In this document: positions 16,388-24,497 of the stretch, one piece after another
Layout of the letters: each line of letters starts with the position of its first letter
Numbering within the stretch: position 1 is the stretch's first letter
Assembly: GCA_046330935.1 (NCBI GenBank)
Contig: JAXLRU010000007.1
Coordinates: forward strand, 248,001-312,000
Origin: JAXLRU01 sp046330935
Lineage (GTDB): Bacteria; Actinomycetota; Actinomycetes; Actinomycetales; Kineosporiaceae
Direction: 5' to 3'
DNA length: 64,000 bases
Position numbers and translations under genes: made by a program
Notes under the pieces: model-generated
The model's input: the letters and a program-made list of their open reading frames with translations, nothing else
What the model was told of the DNA's origin: nothing
Databases searched by the model: none

Positions 16388-16624
16388 ATGAGCACCAGCG
16401 GAACGACCACCACCCTCGCCCGGCGCACCACGAGCGGCGTCGTCGCCGTCACGGGCGGCGCCACGGCCGTCACGATCTGGCCGCACCGCGTCGACGGCGG
16501 CGCGGTGGCGTCGGCCACCCGCAAGCGGGGCCGGGCCGTGCGGGTCTCCCCCGCCCTGGTCCTGGCCAGCGTGAACGACCCGTCGCGGCTGGCCGACACC
16601 GCCGCGCTGCCGCTGTCCGCCTGA
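16388..16624 (+). CDS. small hypothetical protein
   Basis: A 78-residue protein, rich in Thr, Ala and Arg (MSTSGTTTTLARRTTSGVV), with no recognisable domain. The start is believable because a strong purine-rich site (AGGGGGG at about 16373-16379) precedes ATG at suitable spacing. It converges on the allantoicase gene 13 bases away. The first half has a weak hydrophobic stretch (VVAVTGGATAVTIW) too short for a firm membrane call. Could be a real small gene or a chance frame; the ribosome binding site favours the former. Confidence 0.5.
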   Translation: MSTSGTTTTLARRTTSGVVAVTGGATAVTIWPHRVDGGAVASATRKRGRAVRVSPALVLASVNDPSRLADTAALPLSA

Positions 16625-16637
16625 GCCGGGTCGCGCC

Positions 16638-17888
16638 TCACCCCGCCAGGTAGTCGACCAGCGCGGGCGGCAGGTCCTGCAGTGCGGCGGGAGACCCACC
16701 GCCCACCCGCTCGGCGTCGGCCGCCGACAGCCCGGGGACGAGACCGAGCACCTCGCGCAGGTGGCCGACCGGCAGCGTCGCCAGCCACCGGCGTCCGAGC
16801 TCGGTGCGCGCAGCGGCGTCGACCTCGCCGAACAGCCGCACCCGGCCCACCCCGCCGTCGGGGTAGACGTCGAGCCGGGCATGCGTGACCGACGGTCCCC
16901 ACGCGCCCCCGGGCTGGTGGTCGCAGAGCCGGAAGCGGTGCAGGGTGTCGGGCTGCAGGCGGGTCCGGGGCAGGAGGTCGACCCAGGCCGCCTCGTCGTC
17001 CAGGGACGACACCCGCGCGTCGATGCCCCGCAGCCGCGCCTCCCCGGGCGCGTTGCCCGTGTAGAGGCTCGTGTCGATCTCCAGCAGCCGCGGCGCCCCG
17101 GCGAGCCCGAGCCGGAACAGCACCCAGTCGTTGCCGCCGTCCCGCCGCCGCGCCGTCTCCCAGCCCTCGGCGATGGTGGCGTGCGCGCCCGGCCGGATGA
17201 GGTTGGCCGGTGAGGAGAAGAACATGTTGGAGCAGCCGACGACCTGGCCGGCGAGCTGCAGCGCGAGCAGGTCGACGGTGCCGACGACGAGCCGCGGGTC
17301 GGGGACGACCTCGCCGAGCACCCGCAGCCGCGCGACACCGCCGTCGGGGTAGATGGTCAGGCGCACGTGCGTCCACCGGCGGGGACTGTCGACGTCGAAG
17401 CCGTTGGCGGTGTCGCCCTTGAGCGGCGAGCGCGGGACGAGCGTCGTCCAGGTCGCCTCGCGCAGTTCCTCCGGTGACGGGTAGCCCTCGACCGACAACC
17501 CCTCCACGGACGCCGTCGCCGGGTAGTTGCCCTTGAAGTGCGCGGTGTCGACGACGACGTGCCGCACGACGCCGGGGGCACCCAGCCGCACGATCGCGGT
17601 GTCGCACGCCGACGCCGGGTCCTCCCCCGGCTTGAGCCGCCGCCGCCGCGTCTCCCACCCGTCGTAGATCTTTCCGTCGCGCCCGTAGCCCGGCTGCCAC
17701 TGGGAGGGCCTGGGGTCGATCAGGTGGCGGCGGTCGGCGAACAGCTCGTCGTCGGCGTGCACGACCGTCGCGCCGATGGCCGCGGAGGCCAGGTCGGTCA
17801 GCGTCTGGGTGAGTTCCCCCGGCCCGGGCCGGGCACCCGGCACCGAGCCCACGGCGAGGGCGCCGCCCGTCGTCGTCGCGGCGCTCAC
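16638..17888 (-). CDS. alc: allantoicase
   Basis: A 416-residue allantoicase, which splits allantoate into urea and ureidoglycolate. It is built of two similar beta-jelly-roll repeats: DGWETRRRRL...DTAHFKGNYPATASVEG in the first and EGWETARRRDGGNDWVLFRLG...IDTSLYTGNAPGEARLRG in the second, each ending with a YPDGGVxRxRxxGEV signature. After the second repeat there is an extra tail of about 55 residues (LGRRWLATLPVGHLREVLG...) that is not part of the usual enzyme. GTG at 17888 overlaps the allantoinase stop by four bases, so it is the last gene of the purine operon. Confidence 0.92.
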   Translation of the reverse strand: MSAATTTGGALAVGSVPGARPGPGELTQTLTDLASAAIGATVVHADDELFADRRHLIDPRPSQWQPGYGRDGKIYDGWETRRRRLKPGEDPASACDTAIVRLGAPGVVRHVVVDTAHFKGNYPATASVEGLSVEGYPSPEELREATWTTLVPRSPLKGDTANGFDVDSPRRWTHVRLTIYPDGGVARLRVLGEVVPDPRLVVGTVDLLALQLAGQVVGCSNMFFSSPANLIRPGAHATIAEGWETARRRDGGNDWVLFRLGLAGAPRLLEIDTSLYTGNAPGEARLRGIDARVSSLDDEAAWVDLLPRTRLQPDTLHRFRLCDHQPGGAWGPSVTHARLDVYPDGGVGRVRLFGEVDAAARTELGRRWLATLPVGHLREVLGLVPGLSAADAERVGGGSPAALQDLPPALVDYLAG

Positions 17889-19288
17889 GCGGCGTCCCCG
17901 CGGGTGAGCAGGCGGCCGGACGGCGTGGCGCCGTCCCACTCCCGGCCGTGCAGCCAGGTGGAGCGCACCACCCCCGCGAGGGCGCGGAACGCGTACGGCG
18001 TCACCCGGTTGTTGCGGTGGTGCAGCCGGCGGGGATCGACGATCGCCGCCTCGTCGGGGGCGAACACCGCGAAGTCGGCGTCGCAGCCGAGCGCGATGCG
18101 GCCCTTGTGGTTCAGGCCGGCCAGGCGCGCCGGCGCGGTCGCCATCCACTCCACGACGTCGGTGAGCTGGTGGCCGTGGATGCGGGCCTGCGTCCACACC
18201 GCCGGCAGGGTGATCTGCAGCGAGGAGATGCCGCCCCAGGCCACCCCGAAGTCGCCGATGTCGAAGCGCTTGAGGTCGGCCGTGCACGGCGAGTGGTCGG
18301 AGACGATGCAGTCGATCGTCCCCGCCGCCAGGCCCTCCCACAGCAGTTCCTGGTTGTCGGCCTCCCGGATCGGCGGGCAGCACTTGTACTGCGTCGCGCC
18401 GTCGGGGACGGACTCGGCGACGAACGTCAGGTAGTGCGGGCAGGTCTCCACGGACAGCCGGACGCCGTCCCGGCGCGCGGTGGCGATCATCGGCAGGGCG
18501 TCGGAGCTCGACAGGTGGAGGATGTGCACCCGCGCACCCGTCCACCGGGCCAGCTCGATCACCTGCGCGATGGCGACGTTCTCGGCGCCACGCGGGCGCG
18601 AGGCGAGGAAGTCGCGGTACACCTCGCCCTTGGCGGTCGGCGCGCGGTCGATCGCGTCGGAGTCCTCGGCGTGGACGATGAGCAGGCCGTCCATCGCCTT
18701 GAGCTCGTGCAGGACGGCCTCGAGCTCCTTCGGCGTCAGGTGCGGGAACTCGTCGACCCCGGAGTGCAGCAGGAATGACTTGAACCCGAACACGCCCGCG
18801 TCGTGCAGGGGCCGCAACTGGTCGAGGTTGCCGGGCACGGCGCCGCCCCAGAACCCGACGTCGCAGTGCACCTTGCCGCGGGCCGCGGCCTTCTTGATCT
18901 CCAGCGCCTCGACGGTCGTGGTGGGCGGGATCGAGTTCAGCGGCATGTCGAGGATGGTCGTGATGCCGCCGGCAGCCGCCGCCTTCGTGGCCGAGGCGAA
19001 CCCCTCCCACTCGGTGCGGCCGGGCTCGTTGACGTGCACGTGGGTGTCGACGAGCCCCGGGATCAGGACGACGTCGCTGTCGAGGACGACCGTGCGCGTG
19101 GCCTCGAGGTCGGCGTCGAGTTCCTCGATCGCCACGATCCGGCCGTCCCGGACGCCGATCGAGCGGGCCACCTCCCCGGCCGTGGTGATCGCCCGCGGCG
19201 CGCGGATCACGAGGTCGAGCGCGGCCGAGGACGGCCCCCGCTGCACCCCGACGCCGTCGGTACCGGTGGTGGTCGTGCCGGCGCTCAT
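17885..19288 (-). CDS. allB: allantoinase
   Basis: A 467-residue cyclic amidohydrolase that opens allantoin to allantoate. The metal centre of the family is complete: DTHVHVNEPG (HxH), the carboxylated lysine in FGFKSFLLHSG, His in LLIVHAEDSD, His in VHILHLSSSD, and Asp in CIVSDHSPC. The GRTEWEGFASATKAAAAGG stretch is typical for allantoinase rather than dihydropyrimidinase. ATG at 19288 overlaps the malate synthase stop by four bases and its own stop overlaps the allantoicase start, so the three genes are translationally linked. Confidence 0.94.
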   Translation of the reverse strand: MSAGTTTTGTDGVGVQRGPSSAALDLVIRAPRAITTAGEVARSIGVRDGRIVAIEELDADLEATRTVVLDSDVVLIPGLVDTHVHVNEPGRTEWEGFASATKAAAAGGITTILDMPLNSIPPTTTVEALEIKKAAARGKVHCDVGFWGGAVPGNLDQLRPLHDAGVFGFKSFLLHSGVDEFPHLTPKELEAVLHELKAMDGLLIVHAEDSDAIDRAPTAKGEVYRDFLASRPRGAENVAIAQVIELARWTGARVHILHLSSSDALPMIATARRDGVRLSVETCPHYLTFVAESVPDGATQYKCCPPIREADNQELLWEGLAAGTIDCIVSDHSPCTADLKRFDIGDFGVAWGGISSLQITLPAVWTQARIHGHQLTDVVEWMATAPARLAGLNHKGRIALGCDADFAVFAPDEAAIVDPRRLHHRNNRVTPYAFRALAGVVRSTWLHGREWDGATPSGRLLTRGDAA

Positions 19289-20934
19289 CCCTGGACCCTT
19301 CGATAGGCGATCGTGGTGAGGAACTCGGGCAGGTCCTCGCCGAGCATGGCCTCGGTGAGCACCTCGCGGGCGGTCTCCAGCGAGGCCAGGCGCGTGGCGT
19401 CGGAGGCGGCCGACAGCCGCTCCCGCAGCGCGGCCACCTCCGCGTCCAGCACGGCGCCGACCAGCTCGGGCGTCACCGCCTCGCCGGTGTCCAGCACCAC
19501 CCCGTACCGCAGCCACTGCCACACCTGCGAGCGCGAGATCTCGGCCGTCGCCGCGTCCTCCATCAGCGAGTGGATCGCCACCGCACCGAGGCCGCCCAGC
19601 CAGGCGACGAGGTACTCCAGCGCCACGGACACGTTCGTCGCGACCCCGGCCGCGGTCACCGAGCCCGGCGTCGAGGCGAGGTCGAGGAGGTCCTGCGCGC
19701 TGACGTGGACGTCGTCGCGGAGGCGGTCGAGCTGGTTCGGGCGGTCCGCCAGCGCCTCGTCGAACACCTCCCGGCAGACGGGCACGAGGTCGGGGTGGGC
19801 GACCCAGGAGCCGTCGAACCCGTCCCCCGCCTCGCGCTGCTTGTCGGCCCGCACCTGGGTGAACGCGCGTTCGTTGACGGCGGCGTCCCGGCGCGAGGGG
19901 ATGAAGGCGCTCATCCCGCCGATGGCGTGCGCGCCCCGCCGGTGGCAGGTGCTCACCAGCAGGTCGGTGTAGGCGCGCAGGAACGGTGCGGTCATCGCGA
20001 CGGCGGAGCGGTCGGGCAGCACGAACGCCTCGCCGCTGCGGCCGAGGGTCTTGATGGCGGAGAAGAGGTAGTCCCAGCGACCCGCGTTGAGGCCGGTGGC
20101 GTAGGGGCCCAGGGCCCAGAGGATCTCCTCCATCTCGAAGACCGCGGGCAGCGTCTCGATCAGGACCGTGGCCCGGACGGTTCCGGCGGCCAGCCCGACC
20201 TCCTCCTCGCAGGTGGCGAACACCTCGGCCCACAGTGCGGCCTCGTGGTGGGACTCCAGCTTCGGCAGGTAGAGGAAGGGCCCTCGCCCGCCCGCCGCGA
20301 ACGCCGCCCAGCTGTGCGTGGCCAGGAGCGCGACGTCGACCAGCGCCCCCACCGCCTCCCGCTCGCCGTCCGGTCCGCTCACGGCCACGTGCCGCTCGTC
20401 GAGGTGCCACCCGCGGGGGCGGACGACGGGGACGGCGAGGGGGGCGTCCTCGCGCAGCCGGTAGGTCCGCCCGTTTGCCGCCGTGTGCGCGAGGGTGCCG
20501 AGGGCGACGTCGCGGACGACGAGCTGGCCGGTGATCACGTTGCGCCAGTGCGGGGTGTTGGCGTCCTCGAGGTCGGCCAGCCACACCTTGGCACCGGAGT
20601 TCAGCGCGTTGATCGCCATCTTCGGGTCGGTCGGACCCGTGATCTCGACGCGGCGATCCGCGAGGGCCGCTGGTGCCGGGGGCACGCGCCAGGAGGGGTC
20701 GGCGCGCACCCGGGAGGTCTCGGGCAGGAAGTCCGGCAGCCGCCCCGCGGCGATCTCGGCCCGGCGGGACGCGCGGGCCCCGAGCAGGTCGTCCCGCCGC
20801 CCCGCGAAGCGTTCGTGCAGCAACGCGACGAGCCGCAGAGCGGCGGGTGTGAGCACCTCCTGCGCCCCGGGGACGGCGGGGGCGGCGTCCACGACGCGGG
20901 CGACGGTGCCGGCGGTGGTCCCGGTGGCGGGCAT
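19285..20934 (-). CDS. aceB: malate synthase (type A)
   Basis: A 549-residue malate synthase A, which condenses glyoxylate with acetyl-CoA to malate. Family blocks are present: ANTPHWRNVITGQ, YLPKLESHHEAALWAEVF, LIETLPAVFEMEEILWALG, GMSAFIPSRRD, FDGSWVAHPDLVPV, and the catalytic acid near MEDAATAEISRSQVWQW. ATG at 20934 follows GAGAGG; a GTG at 20976 that overlaps the racemase stop would add 14 residues and is an alternative. Its place inside the allantoin genes, with no isocitrate lyase nearby, suggests it handles glyoxylate released from ureidoglycolate rather than the glyoxylate shunt. Confidence 0.94.
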   Translation of the reverse strand: MPATGTTAGTVARVVDAAPAVPGAQEVLTPAALRLVALLHERFAGRRDDLLGARASRRAEIAAGRLPDFLPETSRVRADPSWRVPPAPAALADRRVEITGPTDPKMAINALNSGAKVWLADLEDANTPHWRNVITGQLVVRDVALGTLAHTAANGRTYRLREDAPLAVPVVRPRGWHLDERHVAVSGPDGEREAVGALVDVALLATHSWAAFAAGGRGPFLYLPKLESHHEAALWAEVFATCEEEVGLAAGTVRATVLIETLPAVFEMEEILWALGPYATGLNAGRWDYLFSAIKTLGRSGEAFVLPDRSAVAMTAPFLRAYTDLLVSTCHRRGAHAIGGMSAFIPSRRDAAVNERAFTQVRADKQREAGDGFDGSWVAHPDLVPVCREVFDEALADRPNQLDRLRDDVHVSAQDLLDLASTPGSVTAAGVATNVSVALEYLVAWLGGLGAVAIHSLMEDAATAEISRSQVWQWLRYGVVLDTGEAVTPELVGAVLDAEVAALRERLSAASDATRLASLETAREVLTEAMLGEDLPEFLTTIAYRRVQG

Positions 20935-20972
20935 GGGGGTCCTCTCGGGCGTGGCGGTGCCGGCGGGCGCCG

Positions 20973-21737
20973 TCACGCGGTGGCGGCGATCGACGGGTGG
21001 GCGGGGCGCAGGGCGAACGGGGACAGCAGGCCGGTGTAGGGCTTGGGGGGCGGGGCGGCGAACTCGCCGGTGGCGGTGGACGTGCGCAGGCCCAGGCGCA
21101 CCAGCGACTCGGCGAAGACGGTGGCGGCGGCCACCCCGTCGATCACCGGCGCCTGCACGGCATCGCTGATCCAGGCGCACAGGTCGGCCATGCCCGCGCA
21201 GCCCAGGACGATCGCGTCGCTGCCGTCCTCGGCCAACGCCCGGCGGCACTCGTCGGTGATCCGGGCGCGGGCGTCGGGGTCGGTCTCGAGGGCGAGGACG
21301 GGGATCTCGACGGCGCGGATGCCTCGGCACCGTTCCGCGAAGCCGTAGTGGACGGCGAGGTCACGCGCCCGGCCGATGGTGCGCCCGAGGGTGGTGACCA
21401 CCGAGAAGCCCCGGCCGACGAAACTCGCCGCGTGGTAGGCGGCCTCGGCGATCCCGATCACGGGTCCGGTCGCGAGCTCACGAGCGGCGTCCAGGCCGGG
21501 GTCGCCGAAGCAGGCGACGACGTACGCGTCGCTGCCGGACGCCTCCCCCTCGGCCACGGCCTGCATGAGCCCGGGGACGGCGAGCGCCTCGTCGTAGTGG
21601 CTCTCGATGGAGACCGGCCCGGTCGGGGACGTCACCGCCCGCACGACGGTGCCGGGGGCGACGACGGCGCGCGCAGCCTCGGCGGCGGTCGCCGTCATCG
21701 ACGCCGTGGTGTTCGGGTTGATCAGGGTGATGATCAC
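20973..21737 (-). CDS. Asp/Glu/hydantoin racemase family protein, probable allantoin racemase
   Basis: A 254-residue member of the Asp/Glu racemase superfamily. It opens with IITLINPNTTASMT, the hydantoin-racemase N-terminus, and has the two catalytic cysteines in VACFGDPGLDA and VLGCAGMADL. Context (allantoinase, allantoicase, NCS1 hydantoin/allantoin carrier) argues that it interconverts the allantoin enantiomers so that both can be used. Start is GTG at 21737 with GGGAG ahead. It heads a group of four overlapping or nearly overlapping genes and is separated from the permease gene by a strong hairpin. Confidence 0.88.
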   Translation of the reverse strand: MIITLINPNTTASMTATAAEAARAVVAPGTVVRAVTSPTGPVSIESHYDEALAVPGLMQAVAEGEASGSDAYVVACFGDPGLDAARELATGPVIGIAEAAYHAASFVGRGFSVVTTLGRTIGRARDLAVHYGFAERCRGIRAVEIPVLALETDPDARARITDECRRALAEDGSDAIVLGCAGMADLCAWISDAVQAPVIDGVAAATVFAESLVRLGLRTSTATGEFAAPPPKPYTGLLSPFALRPAHPSIAATA

Positions 21738-21755
21738 GGGGTCTCCCGGGGAGGG

Positions 21756-21792
21756 GCCGGAGGGGGCACCGGGCGCGGGTGCCCCCTCCGGC
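21756..21792 (-). terminator. hairpin between permease and racemase genes
   Basis: A perfect 15-bp GC-rich stem with a seven-base loop lies 9 bases after the permease stop and about 20 bases before the racemase start. It may end the permease transcript, or act as a partial terminator that lowers expression of the downstream enzymes. Confidence 0.7.
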
Positions 21793-21800
21793 GGTGGTGG

Positions 21801-23393
21801 TCAGCGGACGTCGAGCACGCGCTCCTTGGCGGCGGCCGAGGCCATCGCCGTGCGGGTCGCCGACCCGGCACGGCCGGCGATCTGCCAGTAGGCGAGCATC
21901 GCCACGCCGCAGCCGATGAACCAGGACCAGTCGCTGATCCACAGCGCCTCGCCGATCACCTTGGGCAGGATCACCGACGCGATCGAGACCGCGCCGGCCA
22001 CCGCCGTGGCGATGACCGCGTCGGGGTTGTAGCCCTTGCGGTACCAGTAGGCGCCCTCGGCGGACAGGGTGAACATGTCGTCGACCCTGACGACCTGCTT
22101 GCGCACGAGGTAGTAGTCGGCGATCAGGACGCCGAACAGGGGACCGATCAGGGCGCCGAGGACGCCGAGGGTGTAGTGGATCGCGTCGGCGTTGTCGTAC
22201 CAGTTCCACGGGGTGAGGAAGACCGATCCGCCAGCCGCGATCATCCCGCCCATCCGCCAGCTGATCTTCTGCGGGTTGACGTTGGAGAAGTCGAACGCCG
22301 GGGAGATGAAGTTGGCCACGATGTTGATGCCGACGGTGGCGGTGGTGAAGGTGAGGGCACCGAGCACGATCGCGAAGGTGCTGTCGATCTTGGAGACCGT
22401 CGTGACGGGGTCGGTGATGAGCTCGCCGAACACCGGCACCGTCGCAGCGGCCGTGACGACGGTGAGCAGCGAGAAGACGAGGAAGTTCACCGGCAGCCCG
22501 AGCAGGTTCCCCCGCTTGACGGCGTCGAACGACTTCGCGTACCGCGAGAAGTCACCGAAGTTGAGCATGGGGCCCGAGAAGTAGGACACCACGAGGGCGA
22601 TCGCGGTCAGCATCGTGGCCCAGGTCTGCCACCCCGACAGCTCCTTGGTGGAAATGTCCAGCGACACGTGCCAGTCGGACTTCCACAGCAGGTAACCGCA
22701 CAGGAGGAACATGACGACGTAGACGGCGGGCCCGCAGAAGTCGATGAACTTGCGGATCGTCTCCATGCCCTTCCAGAACACCGCCGCCTGGGCCACCCAG
22801 AGCAGCGCGAACGTGGCGTACCCGAGCAACGACAGGCCTAGGAACCCGTGCTGATCGACGTCGGCCCACGGGGCCAGGCCGGGGAAGAGGCGGATCAGGA
22901 CGACGTCGAGGGCGGCCGAGGCCAGGTAGGTCTGGATGCCGTACCAGGCCACGGCGATGGCGCCGCGGATGATCGCCGGGATGTTGGCGCCGAGGACGCC
23001 GAAGGGCGCGCGACAGGCGACCGGGTAGGGGACGCCGGCGACCTGGCTGGGCTTGGCGACGAGGTTGCAGAAGACCTGCACGATGACGATGCCGACCAGC
23101 AGCGCGATCAGGACCTGCCAGCTGGTCAGCCCCAGCATGAACAGGCTGCCCGCGGTGACGTAGCCGCCGACGCTGTGCACGTCCGACATCCAGAACGCGA
23201 AGATGTTGTAGGAGCCCCAGGTCTGCTTGCGCAGGGGGGCGAGGTCCTCGTTGGTCAGCCGCGGGTCGTACCCGGGCTTGATCAGGACGGCGCCGGGGCG
23301 CTCGTCCGCGGCAGTGCTGCCACCCTGCGTGGGCAGGGTGGGGGAAACCGTGGGCGCGGCCTCGTGTCGGCCTGTCGCGGTGCTCTCACTCAT
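21801..23393 (-). CDS. NCS1 family nucleobase/hydantoin/allantoin permease
   Basis: A 530-residue cytoplasmic-membrane carrier of the nucleobase-cation-symport-1 family with about 12 hydrophobic segments. Family blocks include TWGSYNIFAFWMSDVHSVGGY near the first helix, GVPYPVACRAPFGVLGANIPA, YFSGPMLNFGDFSRYAKS and ISPAFDFSNVNPQKISW. The last is common in PucI/Mhp1-type allantoin or hydantoin carriers. Position between the GntR regulator and the allantoin enzymes supports allantoin or a related hydantoin as substrate. ATG at 23393 has GAGAGG nine bases upstream. Confidence 0.93.
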   Translation of the reverse strand: MSESTATGRHEAAPTVSPTLPTQGGSTAADERPGAVLIKPGYDPRLTNEDLAPLRKQTWGSYNIFAFWMSDVHSVGGYVTAGSLFMLGLTSWQVLIALLVGIVIVQVFCNLVAKPSQVAGVPYPVACRAPFGVLGANIPAIIRGAIAVAWYGIQTYLASAALDVVLIRLFPGLAPWADVDQHGFLGLSLLGYATFALLWVAQAAVFWKGMETIRKFIDFCGPAVYVVMFLLCGYLLWKSDWHVSLDISTKELSGWQTWATMLTAIALVVSYFSGPMLNFGDFSRYAKSFDAVKRGNLLGLPVNFLVFSLLTVVTAAATVPVFGELITDPVTTVSKIDSTFAIVLGALTFTTATVGINIVANFISPAFDFSNVNPQKISWRMGGMIAAGGSVFLTPWNWYDNADAIHYTLGVLGALIGPLFGVLIADYYLVRKQVVRVDDMFTLSAEGAYWYRKGYNPDAVIATAVAGAVSIASVILPKVIGEALWISDWSWFIGCGVAMLAYWQIAGRAGSATRTAMASAAAKERVLDVR

Positions 23394-23671
23394 CGACGGT
23401 CCTCTCGCGCAAGGGTGGACGGCAAGGGCACAGGAGCCCTCGATGCGCCGTGGACGGAAGGTTCTTCATTGGGATGCGCTCGGGTTCGGCGACCGCGCTC
23501 GAAGGCGACAGGAATACCGGTCGGTCGAACCGAGGGGAGCAGCTCCGCGGCGGCCGACCGCGGGAGATGTCGTGGGTCTTTCCTCGCCCGGTCCGCGGGT
23601 CTCGCGTCCGGTGCGCCGGAAACGAATCTAGGAGTCCCAGATTGCGCGGCGATTGCGCCGGTCGTATATCT
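23394..23671. other. permease promoter region downstream of gntR
   Basis: This 278-bp stretch holds the leader of the permease gene. TAGATT at 23625-23630 (minus strand) could be a -10. Next to it lies a 13-base near-palindrome (CTAGGAGTCCCAG, 23628-23640) and a direct repeat of ATTGCGC at 23641 and 23652. These could be GntR regulator sites, but none is proven. No gene is seen. Confidence 0.4.
23628..23640. promoter_or_regulatory. candidate operator overlapping the permease -10
   Basis: CTAGGAGTCCCAG is symmetrical apart from one pair. It overlaps a TAGATT -10-like hexamer on the minus strand, where a repressor such as the adjacent GntR protein could act. Confidence 0.3.
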
Positions 23672-24373
23672 TCAGCCGCCTTGCGAGGGATCGCTGCGCT
23701 GCTGCACGACGTCGGCGAGGCGGTGCTGGTGGCGGCCCGCCACCGCGACGACGGCGTCGGCGTCCCTCGCGGCGAACGCGTCGAGCATCTGCTCGTGGTC
23801 GGAGTCGAGCTCCCACCGGTGGTCCGGGTCCACGTCACGCATCGGCTGCGCCGGCTCGGTGAGGTTCCACACCGACTCGATCATGTGCAGGAGCCGCTGC
23901 ATGCCGCACGGACGCATCAGCGCGAGGTGGAAGCGCCGCGACTCGCGGTGGTACCCCCGCGCGTCGCCCACGGCGATGCAGGAGCGCAGGGCGGTCAGGG
24001 CCGCCGTCGCCTCCTCCACGTCCGCCGGGCCGGCCAGCGGGGTCGCGGCCCGCAGCGCCGCGGCCTCCGGCACGCCGCGCACGAGGCAGAGCTCCGTCAG
24101 CTCGGCGGCGGACAGCCGGGCGACCTCGTACCCGGCGTGCGGCCGGTGCGTCACCAGCCCCTCGCCCACGAGCGTCTTCAGCGCCTCCCGGACGGGGATC
24201 GGGCTCACCCCGAACAGCTCGGCGACCTCCGCGAGCGGGATCGCCGTCCCCGGCGGGGCGTCGCCCGAGAGGATCACGCGGCGCAGCTCGTCGGGCATCA
24301 GCTGGAGATCGTCCACCCCGTCGGCCTCCAGGGCCGCGGCGAACGCCGAACGCCGTCGCATCGAGGTCGCCAT
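23672..24373 (-). CDS. GntR family regulator (FadR subfamily, FCD domain)
   Basis: A 233-residue regulator. An N-terminal winged helix (LAEVAELFGVSPIPVREALKTLVGEGLV, about residues 47-75) is followed by an all-helical FCD ligand domain with metal-type residues in RRFHLALM, SDHEQMLDAF and GRHQHR. The regulator lies directly beside and in the same direction as the permease and allantoin genes, so it probably controls them and binds allantoate, ureidoglycolate or glyoxylate; this is inference. ATG at 24373 overlaps the stop of a 15-codon open reading frame (TGATG), so its translation may depend on that leader. Confidence 0.88.
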   Translation of the reverse strand: MATSMRRRSAFAAALEADGVDDLQLMPDELRRVILSGDAPPGTAIPLAEVAELFGVSPIPVREALKTLVGEGLVTHRPHAGYEVARLSAAELTELCLVRGVPEAAALRAATPLAGPADVEEATAALTALRSCIAVGDARGYHRESRRFHLALMRPCGMQRLLHMIESVWNLTEPAQPMRDVDPDHRWELDSDHEQMLDAFAARDADAVVAVAGRHQHRLADVVQQRSDPSQGG

Positions 24374-24420
24374 CACGGCCTGCCCGGCGGGCAGGGGTGG
24401 CGCTCGACGACGACTGTCAC
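24373..24420 (-). CDS. candidate 15-residue leader peptide upstream of gntR
   Basis: GTG at 24420 opens a 15-codon frame (MTVVVERHPCPPGRP) that ends in TGA overlapping the gntR ATG by one base. TAGGGT sits exactly six bases ahead of the GTG, the same spacing as at other leaderless starts here. gntR itself has no Shine-Dalgarno sequence, so ribosomes may reach it by finishing this small frame. It cannot be an N-terminal extension of GntR because of the in-between stop and different frame. Expression is inferred only. Confidence 0.4.
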   Translation of the reverse strand: MTVVVERHPCPPGRP

Positions 24421-24432
24421 GGTCGCACCCTA
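24421..24432 (-). promoter_or_regulatory. leaderless promoter -10 for the gntR leader frame
   Basis: TAGGGT (24427-24432), then GCGACC, then GTG at 24420. Confidence 0.45.
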
Positions 24433-24497
24433 GGAACGCCCTCGCCCACGGGCATGACGGGGATGTGAACGTCGCGTGACGCGCCAGGGCCGCACCG

